A stretch of 23,909 nucleotides of DNA from Saprospiraceae bacterium (GCA_016717145.1 JADKGD010000054.1:1-23909); one strand, 5' to 3'. Positions 5,917 to 15,712 are shown, numbered from the stretch's first letter. The notes: generated by a model not told the origin, from the letters alone. Made by a program: numbers and translations.

Positions 5917-7164
5917 TTATTTCTGAGAAACTCGCGCGCTGATTCTTCTGTTTTGCTGACGACCTTCTTCGGTTGCATTATCACCTACAGGGAATTTATC
6001 TCCAAATCCTTCTGCTTCCAATCTTGATTTATCGACACCTAGTTTGATCAGCTCATTTTTAACATTAAAAGCTCTGTCAGTACTCAATCTTAAATTTGCC
6101 TTAGCATCACCTGTATTATCAGTATATCCACCAAGCTTAAGATGTACCTTAGGGAATGCTTTCATAATTTCAGCCACATTTATTAATTGTTCTTGTGAAG
6201 ATGCCTGAAGTGTTGCTTTACCTGTATCAAATAATAGTCTGTCGAAATCAAACCAAGTCGTTTTATCTACCACTTTAGTATTGTCTTCAATAAATGTGAT
6301 CAGTTTACTTTCGATACCATCTTTTGATGCATTTGCCAAAGCAAAGCCGCCTGCTAAAGTATGTGTAAACAATTTATCCATTGCAGCACCCATTGAATCC
6401 ATCGCTGCACCTGCAGTATTTGCAGCATCCATTGCAGCAGAATCAACCGCTGTTATAGCATCCGTAGTAGCATCAACTGCTTTTGAACCACATCCTTTAG
6501 TACTCAACCAGTATAATACTGCTGCACCTAATAAAATAGGCAATAACCATTTCATCCAGTTATTTCCACCTTCAGTAGAAGGCATTGAAGAAGATGGCAT
6601 ATTAACGTTGACTTTTGGTGCTGAAGTACCAAAATCTGCAAATCCAAGCACACTACCCAAACCTGCCGGAAGTGCTTTTGCAACATGGTCTTTCTGACCC
6701 ATAAGAAGATCCGTAAAAAACGAAAGTCCTTTTCCTTTTATCTGATTTCCAATGACACTCATTAGAAAAGGTGCTGCCATTTTAAGCAATGATGATGTAG
6801 ACCCACTTTTCATACCACTTAAGTTTGAAATAATATCCACAACACCGCCCATTTTATTTCCTAAAAGCATATCTACCATTCCACCTCCGGAATTAAGCAG
6901 ACCATTTACATTTGAAGCTCCACCACCGAATAAGCCGGCGATATTGCCAAGAGAATCAAGGTCGAGTTTACCAATAGTATCCATAAGTCCCTGTGCGCCT
7001 GATGGAGAAGCTGATTTTTGGATTACACTACCCAATAGTGCCGGCATCATACCACCTAATGCGGAAGTTACTGATGATTCTGATTCACCCAGAAAGCTAC
7101 TGGCTTGTTTAGCTAAAACACCGCTAACCTGGTCTTTTACTAAGTCTAATAAGTTGATTGACAT
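5917..7164 (-). CDS. DUF937 / OmpA-domain envelope protein
   Basis: 415 residues, ATG start. Residues 1 to ~175 are a Gly/Leu-rich DUF937-type domain (LLDLVKDQVSGVL near the start, ALGGMMPALLGSVI at 35-48, later repeats such as GLFGGGASNVNGLL). One transmembrane segment lies at about 203-221 (WMKWLLPILLGAAVLYWLS). Next is an Ala/Asp-rich linker (~228-265). Residues ~305-413 form an OmpA C-terminal peptidoglycan-binding domain, with FDFDRLLFDTGKATL, LGGYTDNTG at 344-352 and the conserved NRR at 405-407. No signal peptide is seen, so the N-terminal part probably faces the cytoplasm and the OmpA domain the periplasm, tethering cell wall to membrane. That topology is inferred. The gene has its own promoter-like sequence (7268-7296) and terminator (5850-5884), so it is probably monocistronic. 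Confidence 0.9.
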   Translation of the reverse strand: MSINLLDLVKDQVSGVLAKQASSFLGESESSVTSALGGMMPALLGSVIQKSASPSGAQGLMDTIGKLDLDSLGNIAGLFGGGASNVNGLLNSGGGMVDMLLGNKMGGVVDIISNLSGMKSGSTSSLLKMAAPFLMSVIGNQIKGKGLSFFTDLLMGQKDHVAKALPAGLGSVLGFADFGTSAPKVNVNMPSSSMPSTEGGNNWMKWLLPILLGAAVLYWLSTKGCGSKAVDATTDAITAVDSAAMDAANTAGAAMDSMGAAMDKLFTHTLAGGFALANASKDGIESKLITFIEDNTKVVDKTTWFDFDRLLFDTGKATLQASSQEQLINVAEIMKAFPKVHLKLGGYTDNTGDAKANLRLSTDRAFNVKNELIKLGVDKSRLEAEGFGDKFPVGDNATEEGRQQNRRISARVSQK

Positions 7165-7267
7165 TTCAATAAGTTTAAAAAGTTAAAAAATTGGTTATAA
7201 TATAACAAGTGCGTCGAATATTACATCATTAAGACTACTCATTTTTAAAAAGTCACTTCTAAGATTA

Positions 7268-7296
7268 CAAAGTTATTACATTTTTGGGCAAGCCAA
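7268..7296 (-). promoter_or_regulatory. Promoter for the DUF937/OmpA gene
   Basis: On the minus strand TTG (7294-7296), 18 bp of spacing and TAACTTTG (7268-7275) fit the Bacteroidota -33 TTG / -7 TAnnTTTG arrangement. Transcription would start near 7261, giving a ~100-nt leader before the ATG at 7164. Confidence 0.5.
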
Positions 7297-7373
7297 TTCT
7301 AATGATTTGTTAACATTGGGGCCTCATCCATTTTCAGAAATGTCTATGTTTATTTAAATGGAATGCACTTGAC

Positions 7374-10300
7374 TTATTTATTCAAAATCTCACCCAAACC
7401 GGTTTTGACTTTTTTTTCAAAATCAACCATAGAGCCAAATTCTGTCCTGTAGGCAACACCTAAGCCATATTTTTGCCTCAAACTTCCCCCATTTATAGTA
7501 ATGGGGTCCAGATCACCTTTGCCATAGAGCCTGACTTTTAGTTTTCTGTCATCAGTCAATACCAATTCCAAAGCAAAATCGGGTAATACCTGGTTTACTG
7601 AAATGCCTTGATTTTGGAAAACATAATTACCACCTGCAATAAAGGATAATCGTTCTTCTAAAAATCTAAATTTATTTATCAATCTGATTTCTATTTCATC
7701 AGGAAGGATGTTCCCACCGGCCACCAGATTATTATTTCGCACACCTAATTCAAAATCGATGCCGGAAATCAATCCACCTTCCTGCAAAGCTGAATTAAGC
7801 AAATTCGTAATATACAATGATAACTGATTTGACAAAAACTCACTAAGGGTATTGATACCTGCAGACTGCAGTCCTGCTGCACCAAATACATCGGATACCC
7901 TATTAGAAGGCAAAAAAGTATTAAAGACGATCAATCCTAAAACCTGACTATTTAATTGCAGTTCATTTGATCTCAGAATCCTGATTTTATTATCTGCAAA
8001 TGATGCAATTTCACTGGTTAAATTGGGAAAAGACAAATCAAAATTGATGGTAGGTTTAAATAAAGTTCCACCCAATTTTAGAATTAAATCTACCTCTGTA
8101 CGCTGGTTTGCGAGGTTTGTAGTTTCTTGACCTGCCAAACCTAAATATTCTTCAATAAATGGTTTAATGGGCGTTCGTGTTCGATAATTGGTGGTAATGT
8201 CCAGTGTTGCGTTGATCGGATCCCCTGTCCATCTGATGGTTCCTCCCCGCTGCACTACAAATTGTTTTCCAACCGGTAATAGTGGAACAGTAAATAAATA
8301 TTGACCCTGTTCAATTTCATAATCTCCGAATATTTCAAAATCGCCATCTCTCGTTATATCTATCTTAATATTTCCGCGACCGGTTCCTTTGATGATATCA
8401 CCCTTTGATTCATTAAAAATTAAACTCACCTCTGCTTCCGGCGTTAATGTCATTGACATTTCTACATTGATTCCATTGACAACAAAGGGTTGTTTTGAAA
8501 TTTCTACAGACTTATCAGATTTTTTAACAAATTTTATAAAACTGTCATCCACCGCACCTTGTGCATTTCCAACAGGAATGTATAACTTAGTTCCTGTCCC
8601 TGTAACAGCATTAATTTTCATATTTAACTGATCAAACGATCCTTTAAACTCAGCAGAAAGCTGACCAATACCATAGCCGTAATAGTTTGGATTATCCAAT
8701 TTGGTAGTATTGAGACCAATTACATTATTTCCTGATATTGTGGCATTTACGCCAAAATTTCTGAACATATTATGCACTAAACCTCCTTTTACAGAACCCT
8801 TATTTCCATTACCATCTGTAATAACACCTCCATTCAGATCAATGCTGGTTTTGGATAATTTTACTTTTTGTTTATCAAAATAATAAGTGACACCTGTAAA
8901 TTTAATACGTGTTTTTGCATTATTGATGATGCCCTGACCATTAATATCAAGATTGTCTAATGGACCTCCGAATGTCATATCTGCTTCAATCTCACCTTCA
9001 GTATCACTGATACCATTTTTCAAAAGGTATTCCAATAAGAACAATGGTGCCTTCCTGAGTTTAATTCTTGAGTCTACATATTTTAATTTCTCATCATACG
9101 TACCACTTATAGCAAGAAAATCGCCGATCGAAATATTTGTTTTAAGTGGAGAAATCGCTGGTTTGGTAATATCAATGTAAACACCTCCATATGGATCACC
9201 ATTGATAAAAAATTTGGGTATATTAACATATCCGTTAATCTCTTTATTCTCAGCAAATAAATCCATAACATTTGCCGAAACGTTTGTAATTCCGGCAAAT
9301 TTCATTTTATCATAATTTATTATTCCATTAATGATATCAAGATCAAAATTTGAAATCTCAAGATTAAGGCCTTTATAATTATTTATGTCATTAATTTCAA
9401 TATATCGTACGCCATCGGACAGAATAAAATTATCAATATTGAGATACTTATTGCCAAAGATTACATTATTGCCGGAATTAATTTTCCAAACTGAACCTAA
9501 CATAGTTATCGAGTTATCAGCCAGCGTAAGTCTGTAACCTTCAGTATGAGGAACCAACCTTCCTTTTATATCAAAATTTGCCAAAGAGTCTATTAATTTT
9601 TCAGTATCAAATACAAAATCTACGGTATCGCCTTTCATATTTGTATGCAGATCAATAGGATTAAAGTGCTTCCCAACTGCAAAGGTTGAGTCAATATGCA
9701 ATATCAAAGCGCCTGACTTTATATCTGAGGTTACCAATATCTGCATATTATTTATGGAATCTTTGCCAATTTGCAGATATGGTATGGAGCTTGCCAAAGA
9801 AATTTGATTTTTATACGTATCGAGTTTTCCTTTCAGGCTAAATTTGTCAAAGTAACTATTTTCCAACCCTAATAATGACAAATAGTTTCTGCTGTTTTCA
9901 AGGTTTATATTAAAATCAAATTTTTGATCTACACTAAACTTAGCGACATCATCTTTCCATTGTTTAGTGATGTAAGGATAATTTGAATAGATAACTTTTT
10001 TAATGGATCTGACTACATTTGGCAGATCGTACTTACCATCGATGTCAATCAAACCGAGGTCACTTGAAATCGTCAGTTTTTTGCTCCCTGAAGTAGTTTC
10101 TTTAGACGCAATACTGATTTGTTTCATTGTATATAGTGAATCTTTCGATTGTAGTACAAAGTCTTTAATATCAAGATTACCTGTAAATTCATTAATATTA
10201 TTCCCTACAGTATTAATGTCCATTTTACCACTTATTGACAGAGGTTTTTTAGACAAATTAAGCGCATAAAGGTCAATTTTCCTAATATCAGATGAAAAGT

Positions 10301-12197
10301 TTAAAAAAGCTTTTTCGTTGAGATATTCAAATGCGCCATCAAAAACAAAATCAATATTTTTATCCTGTATTTTGAAACTGCCTTTAAACGTATTTCTATC
10401 AATTATCCCATCAATGGTAAAGTCCTTATATTCATAATTTTTATACGTAAGGGACTTTACTGTGGCGGCGAGATCTGTCTTTACTGTATTTAAGGTCAGA
10501 CCTTTCCCATCATCAACCTTAGATTTGAAATTTACCAAACCAAAATCAGGATTATCTCCCCATAAGCCCAAATTAAAATTTTGAAGATTCAAACTTCCTG
10601 AATACTGAGCCTTGTTTGTTCCCTCTGAAATGTCCAGCCTCATGTCGAGTTCTGCGGCCCCAAGATCTGTTTTTAATTTACCGTAAGCTACAAAGTCCTG
10701 CAAGTAACCGTCAAATCTACCCTCAAATTTGATTGATCCAAGTTTATTGAAATTCGGTGGAAGATTAAAAGAAGGAACAATCATTTTTATTTTACGCATG
10801 CTTGTCTGAAATCGTTCCAGCCTTATATTTAACACGGTATTGTCAGGATCAAGAAGACTTCTGGTATTAAAGGAACCAGCAAGGCTAAGTTTGTCACCCA
10901 TTCTTATATCAACATCTCTACCGGCCAAATTATTGATTTTGCCAAAATACCTCCCGCTGATATCAACATATTCTTTAATATTATTCCTTACAAAATTCGC
11001 ATCTCCAATACTTCTGATAAAGTGACCCAGATCTTCCAAATATAGACGAGTATCTTTAAACGTGGCATTAATGACAACATTATTTGCAAAATCATCAAAC
11101 GAAGAAAAATCTGCAAAACTCAGGCTAAGTTTTTCCTTTACGGTAGACTTACCCATCATAATTTTGTAAGCTGGAAGTACAATCGAAGATTTTCCAATCA
11201 CTATTGAATCACAAGCAATATTTTCGATGATGTAGCCGGTATTGTCTTTGGCAGAGAGTATTTTCAGATCAAAAGCAACATCTCCATCGCTGTGAAAATT
11301 GATATTGCGAAGGTCCAAGTGAATATTGTCAAAATAAAAATTGTCGTAGTCAAGCTTACCTTCATAATTTTTAGTGGGTATTACCAATTCATTGGCGATA
11401 CCGAAATGACCCCCGAAAATACCAAAATTTCTGACTGTCAACGAAATTGGCGTATCATTATTTGGAGATATATCCTTCTCAGCATGTTTTTGTGGTATCG
11501 CTAAGTCTTCTATAATATTGCATGAGTAGTCATATATATATTTATTGTACGTTGGTTTATCCAGAATAATTTCATTAATATCAAAATCCATGCAAGTCCA
11601 GTCAAGATAATTCAGGTCAACATTACCACCACGCAAAGTAATAAGTTGGTAATATCCTTGATTTCTATTGTCTAACTTAATTTGGATACCGGACAAATCA
11701 ATTTCCTTGAGATTAAGATCTAAGGGTGCACTTTGTTTTGTACTTTTCTTTGAAGAAGACAGCGCCTCAATAAATTTTTGAATATTTGATTTTGATTCTC
11801 CTGCTTCCGTAAAAATATTTATTTTTATATTTTTTAGTCCGATATAAGACAAATCAAGTTTATTATTTATCAGATAAAACAAATTTTTCCTGAGAGAGAC
11901 ATTGACAGCTCCTCCGCTAAAAATTGTGTCTGAAGATACATCCAAAATGCTTACATCATCCAATATTAATCCATCAAATGGACTGATTTTAACCCGACGA
12001 GCAGTTATGGTAGTGTTTGTGGCTTCAGAAATATAATTTGTAATTTTGGCGGTAATCCAGGTCTGAACTCCTGAAGATTGAAGTAACAATATACATATTA
12101 AAATTAACAAAATCAAAAACAATAACGTCCGTCTTATCCAGAAGAATATGCTTTTCTTTGGTTCCCGAATATGTTTTATGTCTGAATTTTGTTCCAA
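7374..12197 (-). CDS. tamB: TamB-like translocation and assembly module protein
   Basis: 1607 residues. An N-terminal signal anchor (about 23-40, LLFLILLILICILLLQ) follows a basic stretch. A very long beta-rich body with AsmA/TamB-like repeats comes next. The C-terminal ~450 residues fit the TamB (DUF490) domain, with GQYLFTVPLLPVGKQFVVQ, GTIRWTGDPINATLDI and a final beta-barrel-like section ending in FEKKVKTGLGEILNK. TamB-like proteins span the periplasm as a hydrophobic groove. They are linked to outer-membrane protein assembly and, more recently, to phospholipid transport to the outer membrane. The usual BamA-family partner is not in this window. The start is TTG at 12195-12197: an in-frame TAA directly precedes it and no ATG lies near. 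folP lies 106 bp upstream on the same strand. The frame is intact for 4.8 kb. Confidence 0.92.
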   Translation of the reverse strand: MEQNSDIKHIREPKKSIFFWIRRTLLFLILLILICILLLQSSGVQTWITAKITNYISEATNTTITARRVKISPFDGLILDDVSILDVSSDTIFSGGAVNVSLRKNLFYLINNKLDLSYIGLKNIKINIFTEAGESKSNIQKFIEALSSSKKSTKQSAPLDLNLKEIDLSGIQIKLDNRNQGYYQLITLRGGNVDLNYLDWTCMDFDINEIILDKPTYNKYIYDYSCNIIEDLAIPQKHAEKDISPNNDTPISLTVRNFGIFGGHFGIANELVIPTKNYEGKLDYDNFYFDNIHLDLRNINFHSDGDVAFDLKILSAKDNTGYIIENIACDSIVIGKSSIVLPAYKIMMGKSTVKEKLSLSFADFSSFDDFANNVVINATFKDTRLYLEDLGHFIRSIGDANFVRNNIKEYVDISGRYFGKINNLAGRDVDIRMGDKLSLAGSFNTRSLLDPDNTVLNIRLERFQTSMRKIKMIVPSFNLPPNFNKLGSIKFEGRFDGYLQDFVAYGKLKTDLGAAELDMRLDISEGTNKAQYSGSLNLQNFNLGLWGDNPDFGLVNFKSKVDDGKGLTLNTVKTDLAATVKSLTYKNYEYKDFTIDGIIDRNTFKGSFKIQDKNIDFVFDGAFEYLNEKAFLNFSSDIRKIDLYALNLSKKPLSISGKMDINTVGNNINEFTGNLDIKDFVLQSKDSLYTMKQISIASKETTSGSKKLTISSDLGLIDIDGKYDLPNVVRSIKKVIYSNYPYITKQWKDDVAKFSVDQKFDFNINLENSRNYLSLLGLENSYFDKFSLKGKLDTYKNQISLASSIPYLQIGKDSINNMQILVTSDIKSGALILHIDSTFAVGKHFNPIDLHTNMKGDTVDFVFDTEKLIDSLANFDIKGRLVPHTEGYRLTLADNSITMLGSVWKINSGNNVIFGNKYLNIDNFILSDGVRYIEINDINNYKGLNLEISNFDLDIINGIINYDKMKFAGITNVSANVMDLFAENKEINGYVNIPKFFINGDPYGGVYIDITKPAISPLKTNISIGDFLAISGTYDEKLKYVDSRIKLRKAPLFLLEYLLKNGISDTEGEIEADMTFGGPLDNLDINGQGIINNAKTRIKFTGVTYYFDKQKVKLSKTSIDLNGGVITDGNGNKGSVKGGLVHNMFRNFGVNATISGNNVIGLNTTKLDNPNYYGYGIGQLSAEFKGSFDQLNMKINAVTGTGTKLYIPVGNAQGAVDDSFIKFVKKSDKSVEISKQPFVVNGINVEMSMTLTPEAEVSLIFNESKGDIIKGTGRGNIKIDITRDGDFEIFGDYEIEQGQYLFTVPLLPVGKQFVVQRGGTIRWTGDPINATLDITTNYRTRTPIKPFIEEYLGLAGQETTNLANQRTEVDLILKLGGTLFKPTINFDLSFPNLTSEIASFADNKIRILRSNELQLNSQVLGLIVFNTFLPSNRVSDVFGAAGLQSAGINTLSEFLSNQLSLYITNLLNSALQEGGLISGIDFELGVRNNNLVAGGNILPDEIEIRLINKFRFLEERLSFIAGGNYVFQNQGISVNQVLPDFALELVLTDDRKLKVRLYGKGDLDPITINGGSLRQKYGLGVAYRTEFGSMVDFEKKVKTGLGEILNK

Positions 12198-12240
12198 TTA
12201 TTATTTTGCTGCTTGCTTGTAAAAACGACTAAAGATAAAA

Positions 12241-12248
12241 CAAAAGTA
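12241..12248 (-). promoter_or_regulatory. -7 element upstream of the TamB-like gene (TACTTTTG)
   Basis: TACTTTTG on the minus strand matches TAnnTTTG in the gap between folP and the TamB-like gene, ~44 bp before the start. No TTG lies at the normal -33 spacing, so this is only suggestive of independent transcription. Confidence 0.35.
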
Positions 12249-12303
12249 CCATGCTTTTATACATTTAACACTTCATTAATACCTTTTCAATTCAACTAAA
12301 AAA

Positions 12304-13134
12304 TTAATCAGTCAACCTTTTATATAGTTTTACACATTCCACTGCTTCTTTGACATCGTGTACCCTTAATACTGATGCACCACGTTGTAAAGCAACCATG
12401 TGCAGTGCTGTACTGCCATTCAACGCATCTTCTTGATTAATATTTAATGCTTTACATATTAAAGATTTTCGTGATATACCTGCTAAAACCGGAAAGTCAA
12501 AAATCTTGAATACCTCAAGATGACGCATGAGGGTATAATTTTGATCAAGGGTCTTCCCAAATCCAAAACCAGGATCAATCAAAATATCTGTAATCCCAGC
12601 CAGACGGGCCTTATGTACTTTCTCAACAAAATACTTCAATACTTCCATTAATACATCAGTATAAGTTGGATTCTGCTGCATAGTAGCAGGTAAGCCCTGC
12701 ATGTGCATCATTACATAAGGTACCTTCATCCGGGTCATAATCTGAATCATTTCCGGATCAAAATCACCTGCTGAAATGTCGTTGACCATCGATGCACCTG
12801 AATGAACACATAATTCTGCAACCTTGCTTCTTAGTGTGTCTACAGAAACCACTGCATCAGGAAATTCCTTACACACTGACTCTACCGCAGGTATTATGCC
12901 ATTAAGTTCAACATCTATGTCCATTATCCGGGCTCCAGGTCTACTCGACATAGCTCCTAAGTCGAGGATAGATGCCCCATCTTTCAACATTTTTTCTGCT
13001 TTTGAAAGAATTTGGTGTATTGATGTTGCTCTTGATGCCGGATAAAATGAATCCTCATTAACATTAATAATACCCATTACAATTGGGGTATTCAATGTTA
13101 ATAGTCGCCCGTTACAATTTAGGGTAGTTTGCAT
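12304..13134 (-). CDS. folP: Dihydropteroate synthase
   Basis: 276 residues, a usual length for DHPS, with an ATG start. It condenses 6-hydroxymethyl-dihydropterin pyrophosphate with p-aminobenzoate in cytoplasmic folate synthesis. TIM-barrel motifs appear in order: MGIINVNEDSF (usual MGIxNVTPDSF), ILDLGAMSSRPGA (usual DxGGxSTRPGA), VSVDTLRSKVAE, ASMVNDISAG, MMHMQG, ILIDPGFGFGKT, LAGISRKSL and a C-terminal SVLRVHDV. The pterin-site residues (D of VDT, N of VND, D of IDPG, K of SRKS, R/H of RVHD) are all present. The first two loops differ from the textbook form: N and E replace T and P, and GAMSS replaces GGxST. Function should still be intact. It is followed by the TamB-like gene and may share transcripts with it. 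Confidence 0.96.
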   Translation of the reverse strand: MQTTLNCNGRLLTLNTPIVMGIINVNEDSFYPASRATSIHQILSKAEKMLKDGASILDLGAMSSRPGARIMDIDVELNGIIPAVESVCKEFPDAVVSVDTLRSKVAELCVHSGASMVNDISAGDFDPEMIQIMTRMKVPYVMMHMQGLPATMQQNPTYTDVLMEVLKYFVEKVHKARLAGITDILIDPGFGFGKTLDQNYTLMRHLEVFKIFDFPVLAGISRKSLICKALNINQEDALNGSTALHMVALQRGASVLRVHDVKEAVECVKLYKRLTD

Positions 13135-13151
13135 GCCTTGAATTAAAAATA

Positions 13152-13159
13152 CAAAGATA
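13152..13159 (-). promoter_or_regulatory. -7 promoter element upstream of folP (TATCTTTG)
   Basis: TATCTTTG on the minus strand fits TAnnTTTG exactly and ends ~17 bp before the folP ATG. Upstream TTGs exist, but none at an ideal -33 distance. Confidence 0.45.
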
Positions 13160-13677
13160 ACAATTCAACACAATTTATTCATTAGGAAACTGGTAGATTT
13201 TGATATTGGAATGTCGAAAATACCATAAGTATGACAGATAAAAATGAAGTACTTTTCAGGTGTTTTAAAAAAATCAAAGGCATTGATTATTTAATATTGT
13301 TTTCTTGCTATGTTTCTATTCGTATCAAACTTAACGCAAAAATTACTTAAGAGGACCTCACATAACCTTTTGCATTGGCAGAAAATTTAAATTAAAATTT
13401 TACCGATTTGATCATCACATTAAATTTAATATTAATTTATTAAAATCTAAATTATAATCATTTAAGTCAAAATTGTTTAAGACAAACTTTTTTTGTAATA
13501 AAAATCACACTATGTCATTAATTTTCCAAAGAAAGAATTGTTAAAAAATATTAACAGTTTTTATTTTGGTTTTTTAACTGAGGAAACTATCTTGCGAAGT
13601 CTTTTATGCATAGAGAGCATATTAAGTTTTATTTTTCACCGTAAACCGCCTATATTTTGAATCTTACACCATTAAAA
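13160..13677. other. Divergent intergenic region between folP and the M23 peptidase
   Basis: About 520 bp of AT-rich DNA between divergently transcribed genes. It holds the folP promoter side on the left. On the right, a TATATTTTG at about 13650-13658 is one base longer than the -7 consensus. I see no ORF of substance, no tRNA and no terminator. Confidence 0.5.
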
Positions 13678-14979
13678 ATGAGTAAGCTTAAAAACCGTTA
13701 TATCGATATAGCCGTTTCTTTAATCATAGCTTCTTTTTTCATATTTAATTACCACGCTGAAGGTTTTAGGCAAAGTTTTCTTAATTCAGATGACAATAGT
13801 AAAAGTGTCACCTGCTCTAAAAAAATGTTTGGGTTTAATCTGGACTCTTTTCACATTGAAAAAAATATTATCAGAAAAAATGAGTTCTTTGGAAGCATTC
13901 TGAGCGCTCAGGGAATGACAGCAAACCTTATATTGTTGCTCGAACACGAAGCTAAAGGTATTTTTAACATTAGAAACATACAGGCTGGAAATAAATATCA
14001 TGTTATAAAGCGTCATGAATGTGATGAAAAGCCCGTAGCCATTGTTTACGAGCCTGATAAACTGAAATACGTGGTATATGATTTTAGGGACTCCGTTCAG
14101 GTGAAACTCGTTGAGAAAGAAGTGGAAGTGTGTGAAGAATTTGCTTATGGCAAAATTGAATCTTCACTATGGAATGCACTGGAAGACAAAGGCATAAATC
14201 CTAATGTTATCGATTTGATGGAAGATGCTTTATCAAGTTCTGTTGATTTTTATCATACGCGGAAAGGTGACGAATTTAAATTAATATTTGAAAATAAATA
14301 TATTGATGGCGAAAATATTGGCGTAGGAAGATTGATTGCTGCCTGTTATACAAATGAAAATGGAGACAACTATTCTTTGTTGTATAAAACCAGAGATAAT
14401 GAAGGCTATTTTGATTCTGAAGGCAGACCTGCCAAAAAAGCATTTCTAAAAGCGCCTGTTAAATTTTCAAGAATTTCTTCCAATTATAATCTTCGAAGAT
14501 TCCATCCGATCAAAGGTCGCACGATTCCTCATCTTGGAACGGATTACGCAGCACCTTATGGTACTGAAATCAGATCTGTAGCTGATGGAGTTATTTCTGC
14601 TTCTGCTTATGGCGCTGGTAATGGAAATTATGTGAAGGTAAAACACGATAATGTCTATGAAACACAGTATCTCCATATGTCCAGATTTGCCAAAGGAATA
14701 AGACCGGGCGCAAGGATAAAACAAGGCCAAACGATTGGTTATGTTGGATCTACTGGTCTATCTACCGGACCTCACGTATGTTTTAGGTTTTGGAAAAATG
14801 GCAGACAAGTCAATCACCTAAAGGAAAAATTGCCTTCAGCTTTACCGATGAATATGACAGAACTTCCAACATATTTTAAACACAGGGACCAGTTGATCAT
14901 TAAATTAAATCAAATCCACACTGAATCTTCTGAACTTGTAAACCATGTATCTACAGATGGTTATATGGTCAAACCATAA
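13678..14979 (+). CDS. M23-family (LytM-like) metallopeptidase
   Basis: 433 residues from the ATG at 13678. I prefer this to the TTG seven codons upstream because it gives a normal basic N-terminus (MSKLKNR), and the TTG lies inside a promoter-like TATATTTTG. A hydrophobic segment at about 9-23 is a signal peptide or anchor. Residues ~65-200 resemble the Csd3/OapA-type domain that precedes M23 in MepM-like proteins (FFGSILSAQGMT, IQAGNKYHVI). The M23 domain spans ~270-385. HLGTDYAAP gives zinc ligands H285 and D289, YLHMS gives H333, and GPHVCFRFW gives H366. The usual last ligand of the HxH motif is Cys here (C368). The predicted role is cutting peptidoglycan cross-links in the periplasm during growth or division. 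No neighbour constrains the substrate; an ECF sigma gene follows ~180 bp downstream on the same strand. Confidence 0.9.
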   Translation: MSKLKNRYIDIAVSLIIASFFIFNYHAEGFRQSFLNSDDNSKSVTCSKKMFGFNLDSFHIEKNIIRKNEFFGSILSAQGMTANLILLLEHEAKGIFNIRNIQAGNKYHVIKRHECDEKPVAIVYEPDKLKYVVYDFRDSVQVKLVEKEVEVCEEFAYGKIESSLWNALEDKGINPNVIDLMEDALSSSVDFYHTRKGDEFKLIFENKYIDGENIGVGRLIAACYTNENGDNYSLLYKTRDNEGYFDSEGRPAKKAFLKAPVKFSRISSNYNLRRFHPIKGRTIPHLGTDYAAPYGTEIRSVADGVISASAYGAGNGNYVKVKHDNVYETQYLHMSRFAKGIRPGARIKQGQTIGYVGSTGLSTGPHVCFRFWKNGRQVNHLKEKLPSALPMNMTELPTYFKHRDQLIIKLNQIHTESSELVNHVSTDGYMVKP

Positions 14980-15156
14980 AATGCTTTGCTTCTTTTTTGC
15001 TATATAGTTAAAGGTACTTATTTATATATAGAGGATATCACTCTATTATGAAAATGAATATTGTATAAAATTATCTTTTTAATCCACATTTTATACACCA
15101 AAAACAAATAAATGTGCATCTTTATACTATAGGATTAAATCTTATGTTGTTTAAAC

Positions 15157-15711
15157 TTGTCAGCAAATATTGATCATATCATCGTTAAATGCAAAAATCA
15201 GGAAGCTGAGGCGCAAAAAGCATTATACGAAATGTATAAAGATCAAATGTTTGCTATATGTATGCGATATGTTAAATTAAGCCACGATGCCGAGGATGTA
15301 TTTATTGACGCCTTCTTTAAGATTCTGACAAAAATAGATCATTTCAAAGGTGAGGGTAGTTTTGAAGGTTGGATGCGAAGAATCATGGTCAATGAATCAC
15401 TTATGTATCTGCGTAAAAAAAACAATCTGCGCATGACCGTTGAATTGCCCGAACAGGATATTGCTGATATCACACCTACCGACGAAGATTCTCTTACTTT
15501 TGATGAAATAATGGCTGTAATGGATGAGCTTCCTGCCGGATACCGAACGGTTTTTAATTTATACGTCTTTGAAGATTTCAAACATCGTGAAATTGCCGAC
15601 ATTTTGGGTATTAGTATTAATACATCTAAATCCCAACTTATTCTTGCTAAAAAAAGACTTCTGGAATTAATCAAAAAAAAAGACATTTTGATGTCTAAAC
15701 TAAATAGTTAA
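15157..15711 (+). CDS. ECF-type RNA polymerase sigma-70 factor
   Basis: 184 residues. Sigma region 2 is at about 20-90 (LYEMYKDQMFAICMRYV, DAEDVFIDAFFKI, FEGWMRRIMVNESLMYLRKK). Region 4 is at about 120-175 (MDELPAGYRTVFNLYVFED, HREIADILGISINTSKSQL), with the helix-turn-helix that binds -35-type elements. It directs RNA polymerase to a specific regulon, probably under control of the membrane protein encoded next. The start appears to be TTG (15157); a nearby ATG at 15144 is out of frame. One base separates the stop from the next start codon, so the two genes are surely co-transcribed and probably translationally coupled. Confidence 0.94.
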   Translation: MSANIDHIIVKCKNQEAEAQKALYEMYKDQMFAICMRYVKLSHDAEDVFIDAFFKILTKIDHFKGEGSFEGWMRRIMVNESLMYLRKKNNLRMTVELPEQDIADITPTDEDSLTFDEIMAVMDELPAGYRTVFNLYVFEDFKHREIADILGISINTSKSQLILAKKRLLELIKKKDILMSKLNS

Positions 15712-15712
15712 T

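Noticed and set aside
6281..7186. Two plus-strand ORFs (138 and 144 aa) antisense to the OmpA-family gene
   Set aside because: Both mirror the low-complexity Gly/Ala/Leu DUF937 gene. The opposite strand carries recognised domains with its own promoter and terminator.
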